Source: Bacteroidota bacterium (GTDB lineage: Bacteria; Bacteroidota; Bacteroidia; Chitinophagales; Chitinophagaceae). Taken from it: 51,983 bases of DNA. Position numbers and translations under genes: made by a program. Under the pieces are notes generated by a model. The model searched no databases. It was not told the origin of the DNA and worked only from the letters and a program-made list of their open reading frames with translations. Positions 25,618 through 35,300 of the stretch are shown one piece after another; the first letter of the stretch is position 1; every line of letters begins with the position of its first letter. The stretch spans positions 1 through 51,983 of the forward strand of contig JAFDYJ010000022.1 in NCBI GenBank assembly GCA_018267515.1, written 5' to 3'.

Positions 25618-27375
25618 CTATTTCATTTTAACTCCATTCATAAATTTCCATTTTGTTGAAAATTCCTTACCGGTTTTATCATTTAAAATGATTGAGCGGA
25701 ACATTTCAATAGGGATCGGGCCTTCTCGTAAATAAGCATCATTGAATTCTCTTTCAGTCATTTTGCCGGATTCAACAATTTCATGATGCAGGCTGTATAA
25801 TTGAAGCGCTCCAATCATATAAGCAAGCTGGTATAATGGACCGTATCCACCGGTAAAGGAACGTCGTACTTCCGATTCAGCGCTGAATCTTTCTAATCCC
25901 GCTTTATCCACCATATAATCTATGCATTGCTGAGGTGTCCAGTTCCCTAAATGATAGTTCAGTGAAAATACAATACGTACACAGCGGGTCATTCTCCAGA
26001 ATAAAGCGCCAACTTTTTCATCAGCTGTCTTATCAAATCCCTTATTCCATAAAATCATTTCCCAGTAAAAAGGCCAGCCTTCCATAGAGAAGGGTGAATT
26101 AAAGTTGTTCCTGTAAGGTTTGTACCGGCCGAACATAAATGATTGCAGGTTGTGGCCGGGAATTAATTCGTGAAATACTTCTGCATGAGCAAATCCGTAG
26201 TTTCCGCTTCGCATTACCATCATTTTGGTATCATAGTCCTGGTCTTCATGAGGGAAAGCGATCAGGATTTGCGGCCCGCCTAAAAAGTAGGAAGCAAATC
26301 TCATTTGTTGTACACTGAGCATATCCATCCGCCATACTTCTCTTGCTAATTGAGGAATAGTAACCAGGCCTTCTTTGTCGATATAAGCTATTGCTTCTTC
26401 CTGCAGTTTATTGATCATGGCTGGTTGCTGGCCGGGTTTCAGATAATTCTGTTTGACTTTTTCCAATGCTTTTTTCCAATCGGTTCCAAATCCCATTTGC
26501 TGTGAGACTTTGATCATTTCCTTTTCACACCATTCATATTGTTGTTTTGATATTTCAATCAACTCTTCCGGCGAATAGGGAATCATTTGATAATTCAGTT
26601 GCCGGATTAATTCTTCCCGGCCAATGGGGTGGCCGATGATTCCTGAATTGTCAAGAGATTTATCCGGGTTGGTTACCGGTTGACTTGCTATCCATTTTTC
26701 GTAAGCAGATAAAGCCGAGTCAGTTTGCGGGTATGTTGATTTCATCCACCAGGAAAAATCCGGGTCATACCCGTTGTAAAACGAATAGAAATTCTTCAAA
26801 CCCTTACGGAGATCCTGTACCGCTTTGATAATTTGTTGCTGCAGCTCTTTGTTATCAACTGGCTTTTTGGAAACCTCATTTTTTGAAACAGAAACAGATT
26901 GAATGATTTTATTCAGTGCAGCAGCTGTTTCCCGGCCATCAAGCGTATTTCCTCTCCTGCGTTTTTGTTGAAGTGATACAATTTCATCTGTGAAAGGAAT
27001 TGCATAGGCTATAGCTTCAAAATCCTTTTTATTTTTTTCAAGCTCGTATTGATCTTCAAGTATATCTCTTTTTAAAAGAGTGAAATCCACCTGTTCGGAA
27101 GCCGAAAGTTTGTCTGAATAGATCCGGTTTAATTTTTGTAACCACTCATTAGTGAACCGGGTAAACCGGGTAAAATATTCCCGGCTTAATGGAAAAATAT
27201 AAACCCGTTGAAGGTCACTGATATCCCTGTTGTATTCGTTAATGTAAAATGAAATGGATTCATCCGGATTGGCCGTCCTGTTTTTTTGAGCAATTGCACC
27301 CGGGTGTAATGAGAAAAGAATAATAATGGATAGTATGGCAGAAACTGATTTTTTCTTAGCAGTATAACACGTCAT
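25618..27375 (-). CDS. DUF885-family exported metallopeptidase-like protein
   Basis: This 585-residue protein has an N-terminal signal segment (SAILSIIILFSLHPGAIAQ). It matches DUF885, a group of predicted zinc-dependent peptidases. The metal motif is H402-E403-L-I-P-G-H408 in AEVFHELIPGHNLQ, and a downstream MEGWPFYWE probably provides the third ligand. The conserved FRSIILNDKTGK segment is near the C-terminus. A helical N-terminal half contains the SEQVDFTLLKRDI block. It belongs to the set of exported peptidases in this window. Catalytic activity is inferred from the motif. Confidence 0.85.
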   Translation of the reverse strand: MTCYTAKKKSVSAILSIIILFSLHPGAIAQKNRTANPDESISFYINEYNRDISDLQRVYIFPLSREYFTRFTRFTNEWLQKLNRIYSDKLSASEQVDFTLLKRDILEDQYELEKNKKDFEAIAYAIPFTDEIVSLQQKRRRGNTLDGRETAAALNKIIQSVSVSKNEVSKKPVDNKELQQQIIKAVQDLRKGLKNFYSFYNGYDPDFSWWMKSTYPQTDSALSAYEKWIASQPVTNPDKSLDNSGIIGHPIGREELIRQLNYQMIPYSPEELIEISKQQYEWCEKEMIKVSQQMGFGTDWKKALEKVKQNYLKPGQQPAMINKLQEEAIAYIDKEGLVTIPQLAREVWRMDMLSVQQMRFASYFLGGPQILIAFPHEDQDYDTKMMVMRSGNYGFAHAEVFHELIPGHNLQSFMFGRYKPYRNNFNSPFSMEGWPFYWEMILWNKGFDKTADEKVGALFWRMTRCVRIVFSLNYHLGNWTPQQCIDYMVDKAGLERFSAESEVRRSFTGGYGPLYQLAYMIGALQLYSLHHEIVESGKMTEREFNDAYLREGPIPIEMFRSIILNDKTGKEFSTKWKFMNGVKMK

Positions 27376-27593
27376 AAGAGTTTAGTTTTAGTCTTAGGGA
27401 AGGTAGCCAATTTTATTAAATACGATTGGATTTTATTCTCAATATGCACATCCGGATTGTTATGAAAGTTTTGCGCTACCTTAAAAATCTTTTTAATCAG
27501 GATGTTCCAGCAGTGTCTTTTAATCTTCAGATCGGATGGATGATTATGAAGTACTGATCTGCTGTAAGGATTTGAAAATGGAAATGGCTGCGA

Positions 27594-28370
27594 TTATTTT
27601 TTCCGGGCAATAATGGCTACTGCATTCATCAGGTTCTTGTATTTTTTAAAAACACATTTCATCTCGTTAATGCGTTTTCTTGCTGAAGTATCCCTGAGAA
27701 TATTATAACTGATTTTTAAAGTTCTGAAAAATCCTTCATCGTCAATAATTCTGCGGGTCTCCAGTAACAACATACTGTTGGTGTAGATATTAATTATTTC
27801 GAACCCTTCATTTTGCAACAACTGTGACCACTCGGATTTTGTCAGTGGCCTTGCATTGACTTTGATACAGGTTGAAAGATCCCGCTGAACCAGGTCCTTG
27901 TTTTCTTCGGAAATATCATCGGGAGTAAGTCCCAGTTCATGAATACCATAGTATCCGCCCGGTCTTAAAATACGGGCAGCTTCTCTTATGATTTCTGATT
28001 TGCGCTTGTCAACATGCATGGTTAACATTGCTTCTCCATACACCTTGTCAACAGATGAAGAGGGAAGTGGCGTAGCAGCCGCATTGGCAACAATGATTTG
28101 CCTGTTGAGGCCTTTGATTTCTCGTTTAAGCCCGGCTGCAGCTTCTTTATTTAATTCTATGCCGGTGTAGCTCCTGGGATTTTTAGCCAGTACTTTAAAT
28201 GCCGTAAATCCGATTCCGGGAGCAAATTCAACGACATCATCCTTGCCGGAAATTTCCATTCCCTCCAGTAATTTAAGAGTAAGTTCTTTGCCTCCCGGAC
28301 GTAACACTTTTTTTCCCATTTTAGATAAAAGCCAGTGTCCCTGCCGGGTATCTATATATTGATTGCTCAT
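27594..28370 (-). CDS. Class I SAM-dependent methyltransferase
   Basis: This 258-residue cytoplasmic methyltransferase has its SAM-binding motif I as VVEFAPGIGFTA (about 46-57), the acidic ribose contact as YTGIELNKEA, and a motif II/III region VANAAATPLPSSSVDKVYGE. ARILRPGGYYGIHELGL follows, the usual post-core strand of UbiE/Erg6-like enzymes. The substrate is unknown. ATG 28370 is preferred: the TTG codon of the longer frame (28391) lies inside GAACTTTG, a seven-of-eight -7 box. No informative neighbour is present. Confidence 0.85.
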   Translation of the reverse strand: MSNQYIDTRQGHWLLSKMGKKVLRPGGKELTLKLLEGMEISGKDDVVEFAPGIGFTAFKVLAKNPRSYTGIELNKEAAAGLKREIKGLNRQIIVANAAATPLPSSSVDKVYGEAMLTMHVDKRKSEIIREAARILRPGGYYGIHELGLTPDDISEENKDLVQRDLSTCIKVNARPLTKSEWSQLLQNEGFEIINIYTNSMLLLETRRIIDDEGFFRTLKISYNILRDTSARKRINEMKCVFKKYKNLMNAVAIIARKK

Positions 28371-28589
28371 TACGGTATTATTTGAGTGCAAAGTTCTGTG
28401 TTGAAGAGTTCAATCGTTTTCTAAAAAAGGAAAAGCTATTCATTAATTGAGAACTGTAATGTCGTGGAATTGTCATTCATGTCTTTTGTTCTTGTTTCAT
28501 CAACCCCGGATACATTTAAATTAATGAGTAACTGCTCAGTAAATAGAATTGATAATTGAGAAGATATTTTGAAAAGCAGCCGGTGCTTT

Positions 28590-29381
28590 TCAATTTTGAA
28601 CAGCCGCATCCGGGTCATAAACGAACCGGATCATTGCGTTCTTCGTGTCGGTAGAAGTCAGGTAGAGACGATATCTTTTGTTGCCGGCAGTAATAATTAG
28701 CAATGCGGTATTCGGGGGAATACTTCCGAGATTTTCAGCTTTCATTTCCACTTCCTGTAATGTGTTGTCGGGATCAATTTTAACGTACATCGTAACCGGT
28801 TTTGTACTAAGCAACTGATGAGTGGCAACCATTCTTTTATTCACAAGTATTGTAATCGAATCACCATCTACTACACCATTATCATAAAAATCAAGACGGA
28901 TCGTGCCAGTATCCACTTTAATCTCCGGAATTTCTCTAAAGGCAGATTCTGCCACCCTGGTCAATACGATGGTACCGCCACTGCAGGCATTTGCACTGTT
29001 CAAAACATTGCCGGTCCATACTCCGCTCAGCGTTTCAATATTCCCGTTTTTGCTGTAGTGTAAATCAAATTTTTTAATGCAGATTTCACAACGTTCTGGT
29101 ATGTGATAGGTTGTTACAATTGTCTCCCGGACAGAAACTTGTTTTGTGGCAGGATCGTAATCTCCGGTAATTTTTTTCTTTACATAGTTATAAATATCCT
29201 GGTAATGATAAGAATCACCATTGATGATTTCTCCTGTGTGGTGAATTTGTAATTCAATGTTGTTTTGAAGAAAACAACCCTGCATACTCAGGGATCCTTT
29301 CCAAAACCCGGTTAAATTTTGAGCATTGGCAAAACCGGTGAGAAAGGCTATCGTGCAGATTATTATTCCTGTTTTTTTCAA
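28590..29381 (-). CDS. Secreted protein with DFYDNG-VDGDSI domain (paralogue 2, TTG start)
   Basis: This 263-residue exported protein of unknown function is paralogous to the gene at 19068. The signal peptide reads MKKTGIIICTIAFLTGFANAQ if translation starts at the TTG at 29381. No in-frame ATG precedes the mature part, so a non-ATG start (29381, or TTG 29387) is required. The N-terminal module begins GFWKGSLSMQGC and includes the Cys-rich PERCEICIKK. The C-terminal domain starts at D164 with DFYDNGVVDGDSITILVNK and keeps HQLLSTK and NLGSIPPNTAL at the same spacing as its paralogue. TATCTTTT lies four bases before the TTG, so the transcript may be leaderless. A DUF4251 gene lies just upstream. 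Confidence 0.75.
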   Translation of the reverse strand: MKKTGIIICTIAFLTGFANAQNLTGFWKGSLSMQGCFLQNNIELQIHHTGEIINGDSYHYQDIYNYVKKKITGDYDPATKQVSVRETIVTTYHIPERCEICIKKFDLHYSKNGNIETLSGVWTGNVLNSANACSGGTIVLTRVAESAFREIPEIKVDTGTIRLDFYDNGVVDGDSITILVNKRMVATHQLLSTKPVTMYVKIDPDNTLQEVEMKAENLGSIPPNTALLIITAGNKRYRLYLTSTDTKNAMIRFVYDPDAAVQN

Positions 29382-29437
29382 GGTCAAAAGATAGTGACAT
29401 TTGTGCTGAAGAAATGTGAAAATTGATAGGGCAAGAG

Positions 29438-29935
29438 CTAAAAAGCTTTTTTGGATTCAGGATAATCCTTTATATAGCCGGAATAGGAAATAGCTTGCCG
29501 AAAAGTGCTAAGTACCTGCAGTGAGGCATTGCCATTTGAAGAGATATTCAATATCAGCATGTAATCATCAGATTGATCCCTTGTATTTATTGATATATCC
29601 CAACCATCTCTTTTTGCTTTTTGAAGATTATAATCAAATTTTGTTGATGTGAACTTTACGCCGGCTTTTGTGGGATCGGCAGGCGCCCGGTAAGAAATTC
29701 CGTAATAGGGAAGATAGGCAATGAGTGAGTCTGGAGTTACAGTCAGATCATATCCGGATGAAAGGAAGATATTTTTTCCTGAACCGGTTAGCACAGATTG
29801 TGCAACAAAAACATAGCGGCCTGACTCTGCCATTTTTTTTATCTCTGTTTTAGATTGACTAAAAAGAAGAGGAATGCCTGCACATGTCAGAACAATAAAT
29901 AAGGAAATCCCTTTGATTGCTGCTGCTGTTTTCAT
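29438..29935 (-). CDS. DUF4251 family exported protein
   Basis: This 165-residue exported protein has a signal segment ending near LLFSQS. It matches the DUF4251 pattern: KMAESGRYVFVAQSVLTGSG, then LTVTPDSLIAYLPYYGISYRAP and a C-terminal strand region with SGYIKDY. The family is common in Bacteroidota and has no assigned function. It is 57 bases upstream of the DFYDNG paralogue on the same strand and could be cotranscribed with it. Confidence 0.82.
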   Translation of the reverse strand: MKTAAAIKGISLFIVLTCAGIPLLFSQSKTEIKKMAESGRYVFVAQSVLTGSGKNIFLSSGYDLTVTPDSLIAYLPYYGISYRAPADPTKAGVKFTSTKFDYNLQKAKRDGWDISINTRDQSDDYMLILNISSNGNASLQVLSTFRQAISYSGYIKDYPESKKAF

Positions 29936-30252
29936 TGAGATTTATAATTTAAATACTCTCTGATTTTTTAAACATCCTGGTTGAATTTTGGTTTAACCTT
30001 GCTTACTCATTTAGCAGGAATTTTTGTAATTTTTTGCTGAAATGGCCTTGTTTGTTAGTAGTTATTGCAACTGCCGGAGACAGGTGTTGGGCTTTATTTT
30101 AATTTCAATATATTTACAAAAATTATTGTATCTCACTTTGTTACACAAAATTTGTATTTTCGTTGATATTTTAAAAATAAGAGCCTGACAATTTTATTGT
30201 TTTCTTATCGTTAAAATATTATCCAATATCAAAAAAACCAAAATCCGACTTT
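29936..30252. other. AT-rich intergenic region
   Basis: This 317-base gap lies between divergent genes. TATTTTCG at 30155-30162, a seven-of-eight -7 match, could drive the small gene at 30253. I see no RNA gene, repeat array or additional coding frame. Confidence 0.4.
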
Positions 30253-30504
30253 ATGAACAAGCGCCATTACAACGATCAGGCATATATTGCTGAAGAATTT
30301 CAATATATGGATGAACACACTGCACAAATTGCAAGATTAGCTTTTTTCAAAATCAACTCCTATAAGTTATCGCTGATTAACGCTTCATTTTGCAGCAGCA
30401 AAGAAGAACTGTCCAGTATTATAAAAAATACTTTATTGAACTATGCTGACTCGGGAGCCATTCTTGCAAGCCTGGGTTTCTATGATGCAGAAATTGATAA
30501 CTGA
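30253..30504 (+). CDS. Small hypothetical protein, 83 residues
   Basis: I do not recognise a family. The product is a soluble-looking, helix-favouring protein (HTAQIARLAFFKINSYKLSL, then CSSKEELSSIIKNTLLNYAD) with no signal peptide or membrane span. The ATG is well placed and the frame runs cleanly between a long AT-rich leader and the convergent sigma-factor gene, 58 bases away. It might be linked to the sigma/FecR/Sus locus by position only. Confidence 0.55.
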   Translation: MNKRHYNDQAYIAEEFQYMDEHTAQIARLAFFKINSYKLSLINASFCSSKEELSSIIKNTLLNYADSGAILASLGFYDAEIDN

Positions 30505-30562
30505 TCTTTCTGTCTTTTGCGAGTTATATATGAATAGTTGCCGGTATTTGTTCCGGCTGAAC

Positions 30563-31147
30563 TTATCCCACCAGAAGCATACTTCCCCAAATAATTAGTG
30601 CGGGCAAAATATTTTCTTTTAGTGATTTGATAGATTGGTATAATAGATTCCGGGCGGCCTGATAATTTATCTTCATGACTTCGCTAATCTCTTCGTAGCT
30701 GAGATTGTGATAGAATTTCAGATAAATAATTTCCCTTTGCCGTGGAGCCAGTTCCAGGATTGATTTTAATACTCTTCGCTTCATTTCCTCATTCTCCTGT
30801 TTTGATATCAATATATTCTCATAGCTGATTTCAAATTCTTCAGGTGAGCCTGTTTTTAAGGATATTCTTTTATCTGATTTACTTAATGCTCTGATTATTT
30901 TGAATTTTAAAGCCTTGAAAAAATAAGCCCTGACTGATTGAATTTCAGTCTTCCTGTGTTGTCGCCAAATATCAATAAAAAGGTCCTGTATGCAATCTTC
31001 AATCAGGGAATGGTTAGTTGTTATTTTGGAACCATAATTAAAAAGGTCGCTGTAGTATGCTCTGAAAAGGCTGATAAACGCTTCTTCGTTTCCATTCTGA
31101 AACTGGTCCCATAAAAAGGTATCATTTTCCTTTCCATTTAATGACAT
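30563..31147 (-). CDS. ECF RNA polymerase sigma factor (FecI/SusCD-linked type)
   Basis: This alternative sigma factor has 194 residues. Region 2 is FISLFRAYYSDLFNYGSKITTNHSLIEDCIQDLFIDIW, read in parts as YSDLFNYGSKI and EDCIQDLFIDIWR. Region 4 is LAPRQREIIYLKFYHNLSYEEISEVMKI with AARNLLYQSIKSLKE. The last 15 residues (ILPALIIWGSMLLVG) form a hydrophobic tail, frequent in this Bacteroidota subgroup. It is divergent from fecR, susC and susD and is expected to transcribe that operon once FecR releases it. The assignment is secure; the target promoter is inferred. Confidence 0.93.
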   Translation of the reverse strand: MSLNGKENDTFLWDQFQNGNEEAFISLFRAYYSDLFNYGSKITTNHSLIEDCIQDLFIDIWRQHRKTEIQSVRAYFFKALKFKIIRALSKSDKRISLKTGSPEEFEISYENILISKQENEEMKRRVLKSILELAPRQREIIYLKFYHNLSYEEISEVMKINYQAARNLLYQSIKSLKENILPALIIWGSMLLVG

Positions 31148-31332
31148 CTGTAAATTAACTTGGTTATGTTGAAGAAATTGGTTCTCAATATACTAAAATC
31201 CGAGAAGTTAACATTAAAGTGAATGTCTGGTCGAAACATGTAAATTATAAATAATGTGGAAGAAAAATATTTGAAAAAAGTGGTTACAAAAATAAATTCA
31301 TAGACACTTATATTAATAATATAGCTGCAATT

Positions 31333-32337
31333 ATGGAAGAAATCTACAAAAGCCCGGAAGATCTTATCTGTAAGGAAGGGTTTATTTCGTGGTATAAAAA
31401 ATCAGACAATACGGCAATACAAATTTGGGATAGCTGGATTGCAGAAAGTGATGAAAACCGGAAATTAGCCGGCCAGGCTGTGAAGCTGTTGGATTTAATT
31501 CAAATTCAGGAAAAGCAGGTTGGCAACGATCAATTGCAGCAGGCAGAAACAAAGCTGCGGGATGCAATCAGCAAATCCCGTTCTTTAAAAGTTGTCTCCA
31601 TTAACAGAAAAAGATTCTGGTATGCAGCTGCGACAGTTACATTTCTTTTAGCTGCTTTCAGCCTCATTGTTTTTTTTAAGCCCAATTCAAAGCTTCAACT
31701 TTCCACACAATATGGCCAGATAAAAAAAGATAGTCTTCCGGATGGCACTGAAGTATTTCTGAATGCAAACAGTAAAGTCACTTTTAAAAAGGATTGGCAG
31801 AATGGTAAAACCCGGGAAGTCTGGATTCATGGAGAAGCCTTCTTTCATGTAAAAAGAACTCCGGCTAAAGATAAGTTCATTGTTCATGCTGATGCTTTTG
31901 ACATTGAAGTGACGGGTACTTCATTCAATGTGTCGAACTGGAACGGTAAAAGCAGTATTGTTTTAAAGGAAGGCAGTGTAAAAATTCACCGTCCCGGAGA
32001 GGAAGTTATCGAAATGAAACCGGGGGAAATGGTGGAATTCACCGATAAGAGAATTGAGAAGAAAAATATTCCCAACCAGGATTATTTAGCATGGATGGAT
32101 AAAAGACTGGATTTTGAGAGTACCTCGGTGACAGATATTGCAAACATCATCAAAGAGCATTATGGCGTAGATATAAAGATAGAGGGAAAAGAAACAGCTG
32201 AACAAACAATTACGGCAATCATGCCCAATGATAACCTTGAAGTTTTATTGAAGGCATTGGATGCAACAAATGAATTGCAGGTAACAAAAACAAAGGACAT
32301 AATAATTATATCTCAGGAAAATCACAATAATCAATAA
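31333..32337 (+). CDS. FecR-family anti-sigma factor / signal transducer
   Basis: This inner-membrane regulator receives a signal from the outer-membrane SusC receptor and controls the divergent ECF sigma factor. It has 334 residues: a cytoplasmic sigma-binding N-terminus (1-90), a membrane span RFWYAAATVTFLLAAFSLIVFF (about 93-115), the periplasmic FecR domain (TQYGQIKKDSLPDGTEVFLN ... VEVTGTSFNVS type motifs) and the C-terminal DUF4974 domain (DKRLDFESTSVTDIANIIKEHYGV). It is the first gene of fecR-susC-susD. Three AATAATC units span its stop codon (32326-32346). Confidence 0.94.
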   Translation: MEEIYKSPEDLICKEGFISWYKKSDNTAIQIWDSWIAESDENRKLAGQAVKLLDLIQIQEKQVGNDQLQQAETKLRDAISKSRSLKVVSINRKRFWYAAATVTFLLAAFSLIVFFKPNSKLQLSTQYGQIKKDSLPDGTEVFLNANSKVTFKKDWQNGKTREVWIHGEAFFHVKRTPAKDKFIVHADAFDIEVTGTSFNVSNWNGKSSIVLKEGSVKIHRPGEEVIEMKPGEMVEFTDKRIEKKNIPNQDYLAWMDKRLDFESTSVTDIANIIKEHYGVDIKIEGKETAEQTITAIMPNDNLEVLLKALDATNELQVTKTKDIIIISQENHNNQ

Positions 32338-32346
32338 TCAATAATC
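32326..32346 (+). repeat. Three perfect AATAATC heptamers across the fecR stop
   Basis: Units at 32326-32332, 32333-32339 and 32340-32346 are identical. The TAA stop of fecR (32335-32337) lies inside the second unit, so the last residues of FecR are encoded by the array. The susC ATG is 15 bases further on. Confidence 0.85.
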
Positions 32347-32361
32347 AAAATTGAAACTGTT

Positions 32362-35300
32362 ATGAGAATTTTTAAACCAAAAGCACATCTCAAATCAATG
32401 AGCCTGGTTGCGATGCTTTGTTTCATTGCAGCCTTGATGAATGCCCAAAGCAGCTATCGCTATGCTGCCAATTGGGAAAAACAAACAAATTCCGGCCAAC
32501 AATATCAGCAGCCGGATACTAAAAATGATAAACTCGTTACCGTTTTAAAGGAACTCAACAAAGTAAAAGGAGTTTATTTCATGTTTTCAAGTAACCTGGG
32601 TGATAAGACTGTAAACAAGGTGGATGATCTTAGCTCAAAAGTGGAAACTATATTGGGAAAGATATTATTGAATACAGGTCTTACTTACAAAAAAATCAAT
32701 GCCAATACATTTGTCATCCTGACGACAACAAGTGCTGAAAAAGGTTCAATGAGTGATGGTGAAATAGTTTATTCAAATATGATCACTATTGAGCCGATAG
32801 TGGATAGACCGGATAACGAATTGACATTACCTGCCAACACCATAACAGGAAAAGTGTCGGATAATGCCGGAACACCTTTAGCAAATGTATCCGTAACAGT
32901 AAAAGGAAAATCAACCGGTACCAGTACTGACAGCCGGGGAATGTTTAGCATTTCTGCGGATAAAGGAGATATATTAGTTTTTACTTCCATCGGGTTTGAA
33001 GCTCATGAAGTAAAAATTGGTAACAGCGATTATGTAGAAGTTACTTTATCAGCTTCGCTGACACAAATGAGTGAAGTCGTTGTAACGGCACTTGGAATTG
33101 GGCGCCAGAAAAAATCTTTAACTTATTCCGTACAGACAGTTGATAATTCATCTCTTAATACAGTAAAAGATGCCAATCTTGTAAATAACCTTACCGGAAG
33201 AGTTGCCGGAGTAGATATTGCCCGCAGCAGTTCAGGTATTGGTGGTTCAGTAAGGGTTGTAATCAGGGGAAATAAATCAACCAGAGACAATCAACCTTTA
33301 TATGTGATTGATGGGATACCGATGGAAAATTCCAGTCCCGGACAACCTGGCAGTACTTTCGGTTTTGGCGCAGTTGGTAACGGAGGATCTGATGGGGGTG
33401 ATGGTATTTCTAATATGAACCCGGCGGACATTCAGAGTATTACAGTATTGAAAGGTGCATCGGCTGCGGCCTTATATGGTAGTTCGGCATCGAATGGTGT
33501 GATAGTCATTACCACCAAAAAAGGTACAGCAGGAGCTACCAGGGTAAATGTTTCTTCAGATATTACTTTCGATAAACCGGTTTATCTTCCGCCTCTTCAG
33601 TTCAAGTATGGTCAAACAGTCAGACCTTCTGAAGGAAACCCCGGAAGTGAAGATAGTTGGGGGGGAGTAGTTAATGCACCCGACCATGTAAAATCATATT
33701 TTCAAACAGGGATTACAACTTTCAACAATATTTCTATTTCCGGAGGCACTGACAAATCTCAAACCTACTTTTCATACTCATATACTGATAACAAAGGAGT
33801 TGTTCCCGGTGCTACATTTAATAAGCATAATATCAATTTGCATCAAACGACTGATTTTTTCAATGGACGTCTGAAAGCAGATGTAAACGTTATGTATATT
33901 CATGAACTTGCCCACAATCGTCCTACCACCGGTCTAAATAATAGTCCGCTTCATGGGGTGTATCAATTCCCAAGAGGTTTGGATTTTAATAAGTATAAAG
34001 AAAATTATTCTGTGTATTCAAGTGCACGGAATATGCAATCTCAAAACTGGTGGAATATGAATTACGATAGTTCTGTAATCTATCCCGGAAACTTTGCCGG
34101 AGGTGGTATTGCGGAAACACAAAATCCTTACTGGTTGATGAAACGTAATTCCAGTGACAATATAGTGGACAGGGTTATAACAAATATTTCGTTGAGATAT
34201 AAAATCAATGACTGGCTTGACCTGCAAGCAAGAGGAAATATTGATAAATCCCTCAATGACCTGAATTATAACAGTTATGCAACCACATCTTTGAAGCAAT
34301 CAGGCGCTAATGGCGGGTATGATTTTGGAAGATTTATCAATACACAATTGTATGGCGATTTGATCCTGAATGCAACCAGGAAATTGTCAACTGATTTAAG
34401 CTTACAAGCAACTCTGGGTACCAGCATTAACGACAGTAGAGGAATTTACAGCCAGTTCTCCACAGATGAGAACGGAGATGGACTACGTTTTGCCAATGTA
34501 TTTACTCTCGCCAATATTTTACCTTCCAACTATAATGTTAGTGATGGTAGCGGCCACAGCCAACAGCAGGCAGTTTTTGCAACAACGCAATTCAATTTCA
34601 GGGACTATTTATATTTAGACCTAACCGGTAGAAATGACTGGTCATCTGCCTTTGCCTTTACCCCCGTAGAAAAGAAAGGATATTTCTATTATTCAGCAGG
34701 GCTTACCGGAGTTTTAAGTGATATCTTAAAAATGCCACGTGCAATTTCTTACAGTAAAGTGAGATTATCATATGCCAAGGTGGGAAATTCTGTACCATCG
34801 TATAGGACTAATCCTCCTGCTTATTATATAAATAACCAGACAGGGTCTTATCCGAATACTTCCGGACCTAAACCCGGTACTTATCTGAAGCCGGAAGATA
34901 ACCGTTCTTTTGAGGTTGGTACTGAATGGAGTTTTGCTAACAACAGGGTTGGGTTTGATTTCACCTACTATATCAATAATAACTTCCGCCAGTATATTGC
35001 AATACCTGTTTCAGGAAGTAGCACCGGTAATTTGAGTACCTGGTACTTGAATTCAGGAAATATAAAAAATAATGGGGTTGAACTCTCTGTTTTTGCTACG
35101 CCGGTACATACACCCTCCATGAGCTGGACATCTACTGTTAATTTTGCTTCCAATAAGAACAAAATTGTACAAATATCTGATGCTGCTTTGGGGGTAAGTC
35201 AAAAATATGTTGTGCTTACCGGATTGAGTAACAACATGTATGGTTCTTATATTACAGAAGGTGGCTCATGGGGCGATATTTATGGATACTTTTTCAAGAG

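Noticed and set aside
28436-28618. Minus-strand frame of 60 codons downstream of the DFYDNG paralogue
   Set aside because: Overlaps the end of a well-supported gene and has no recognisable features of its own.
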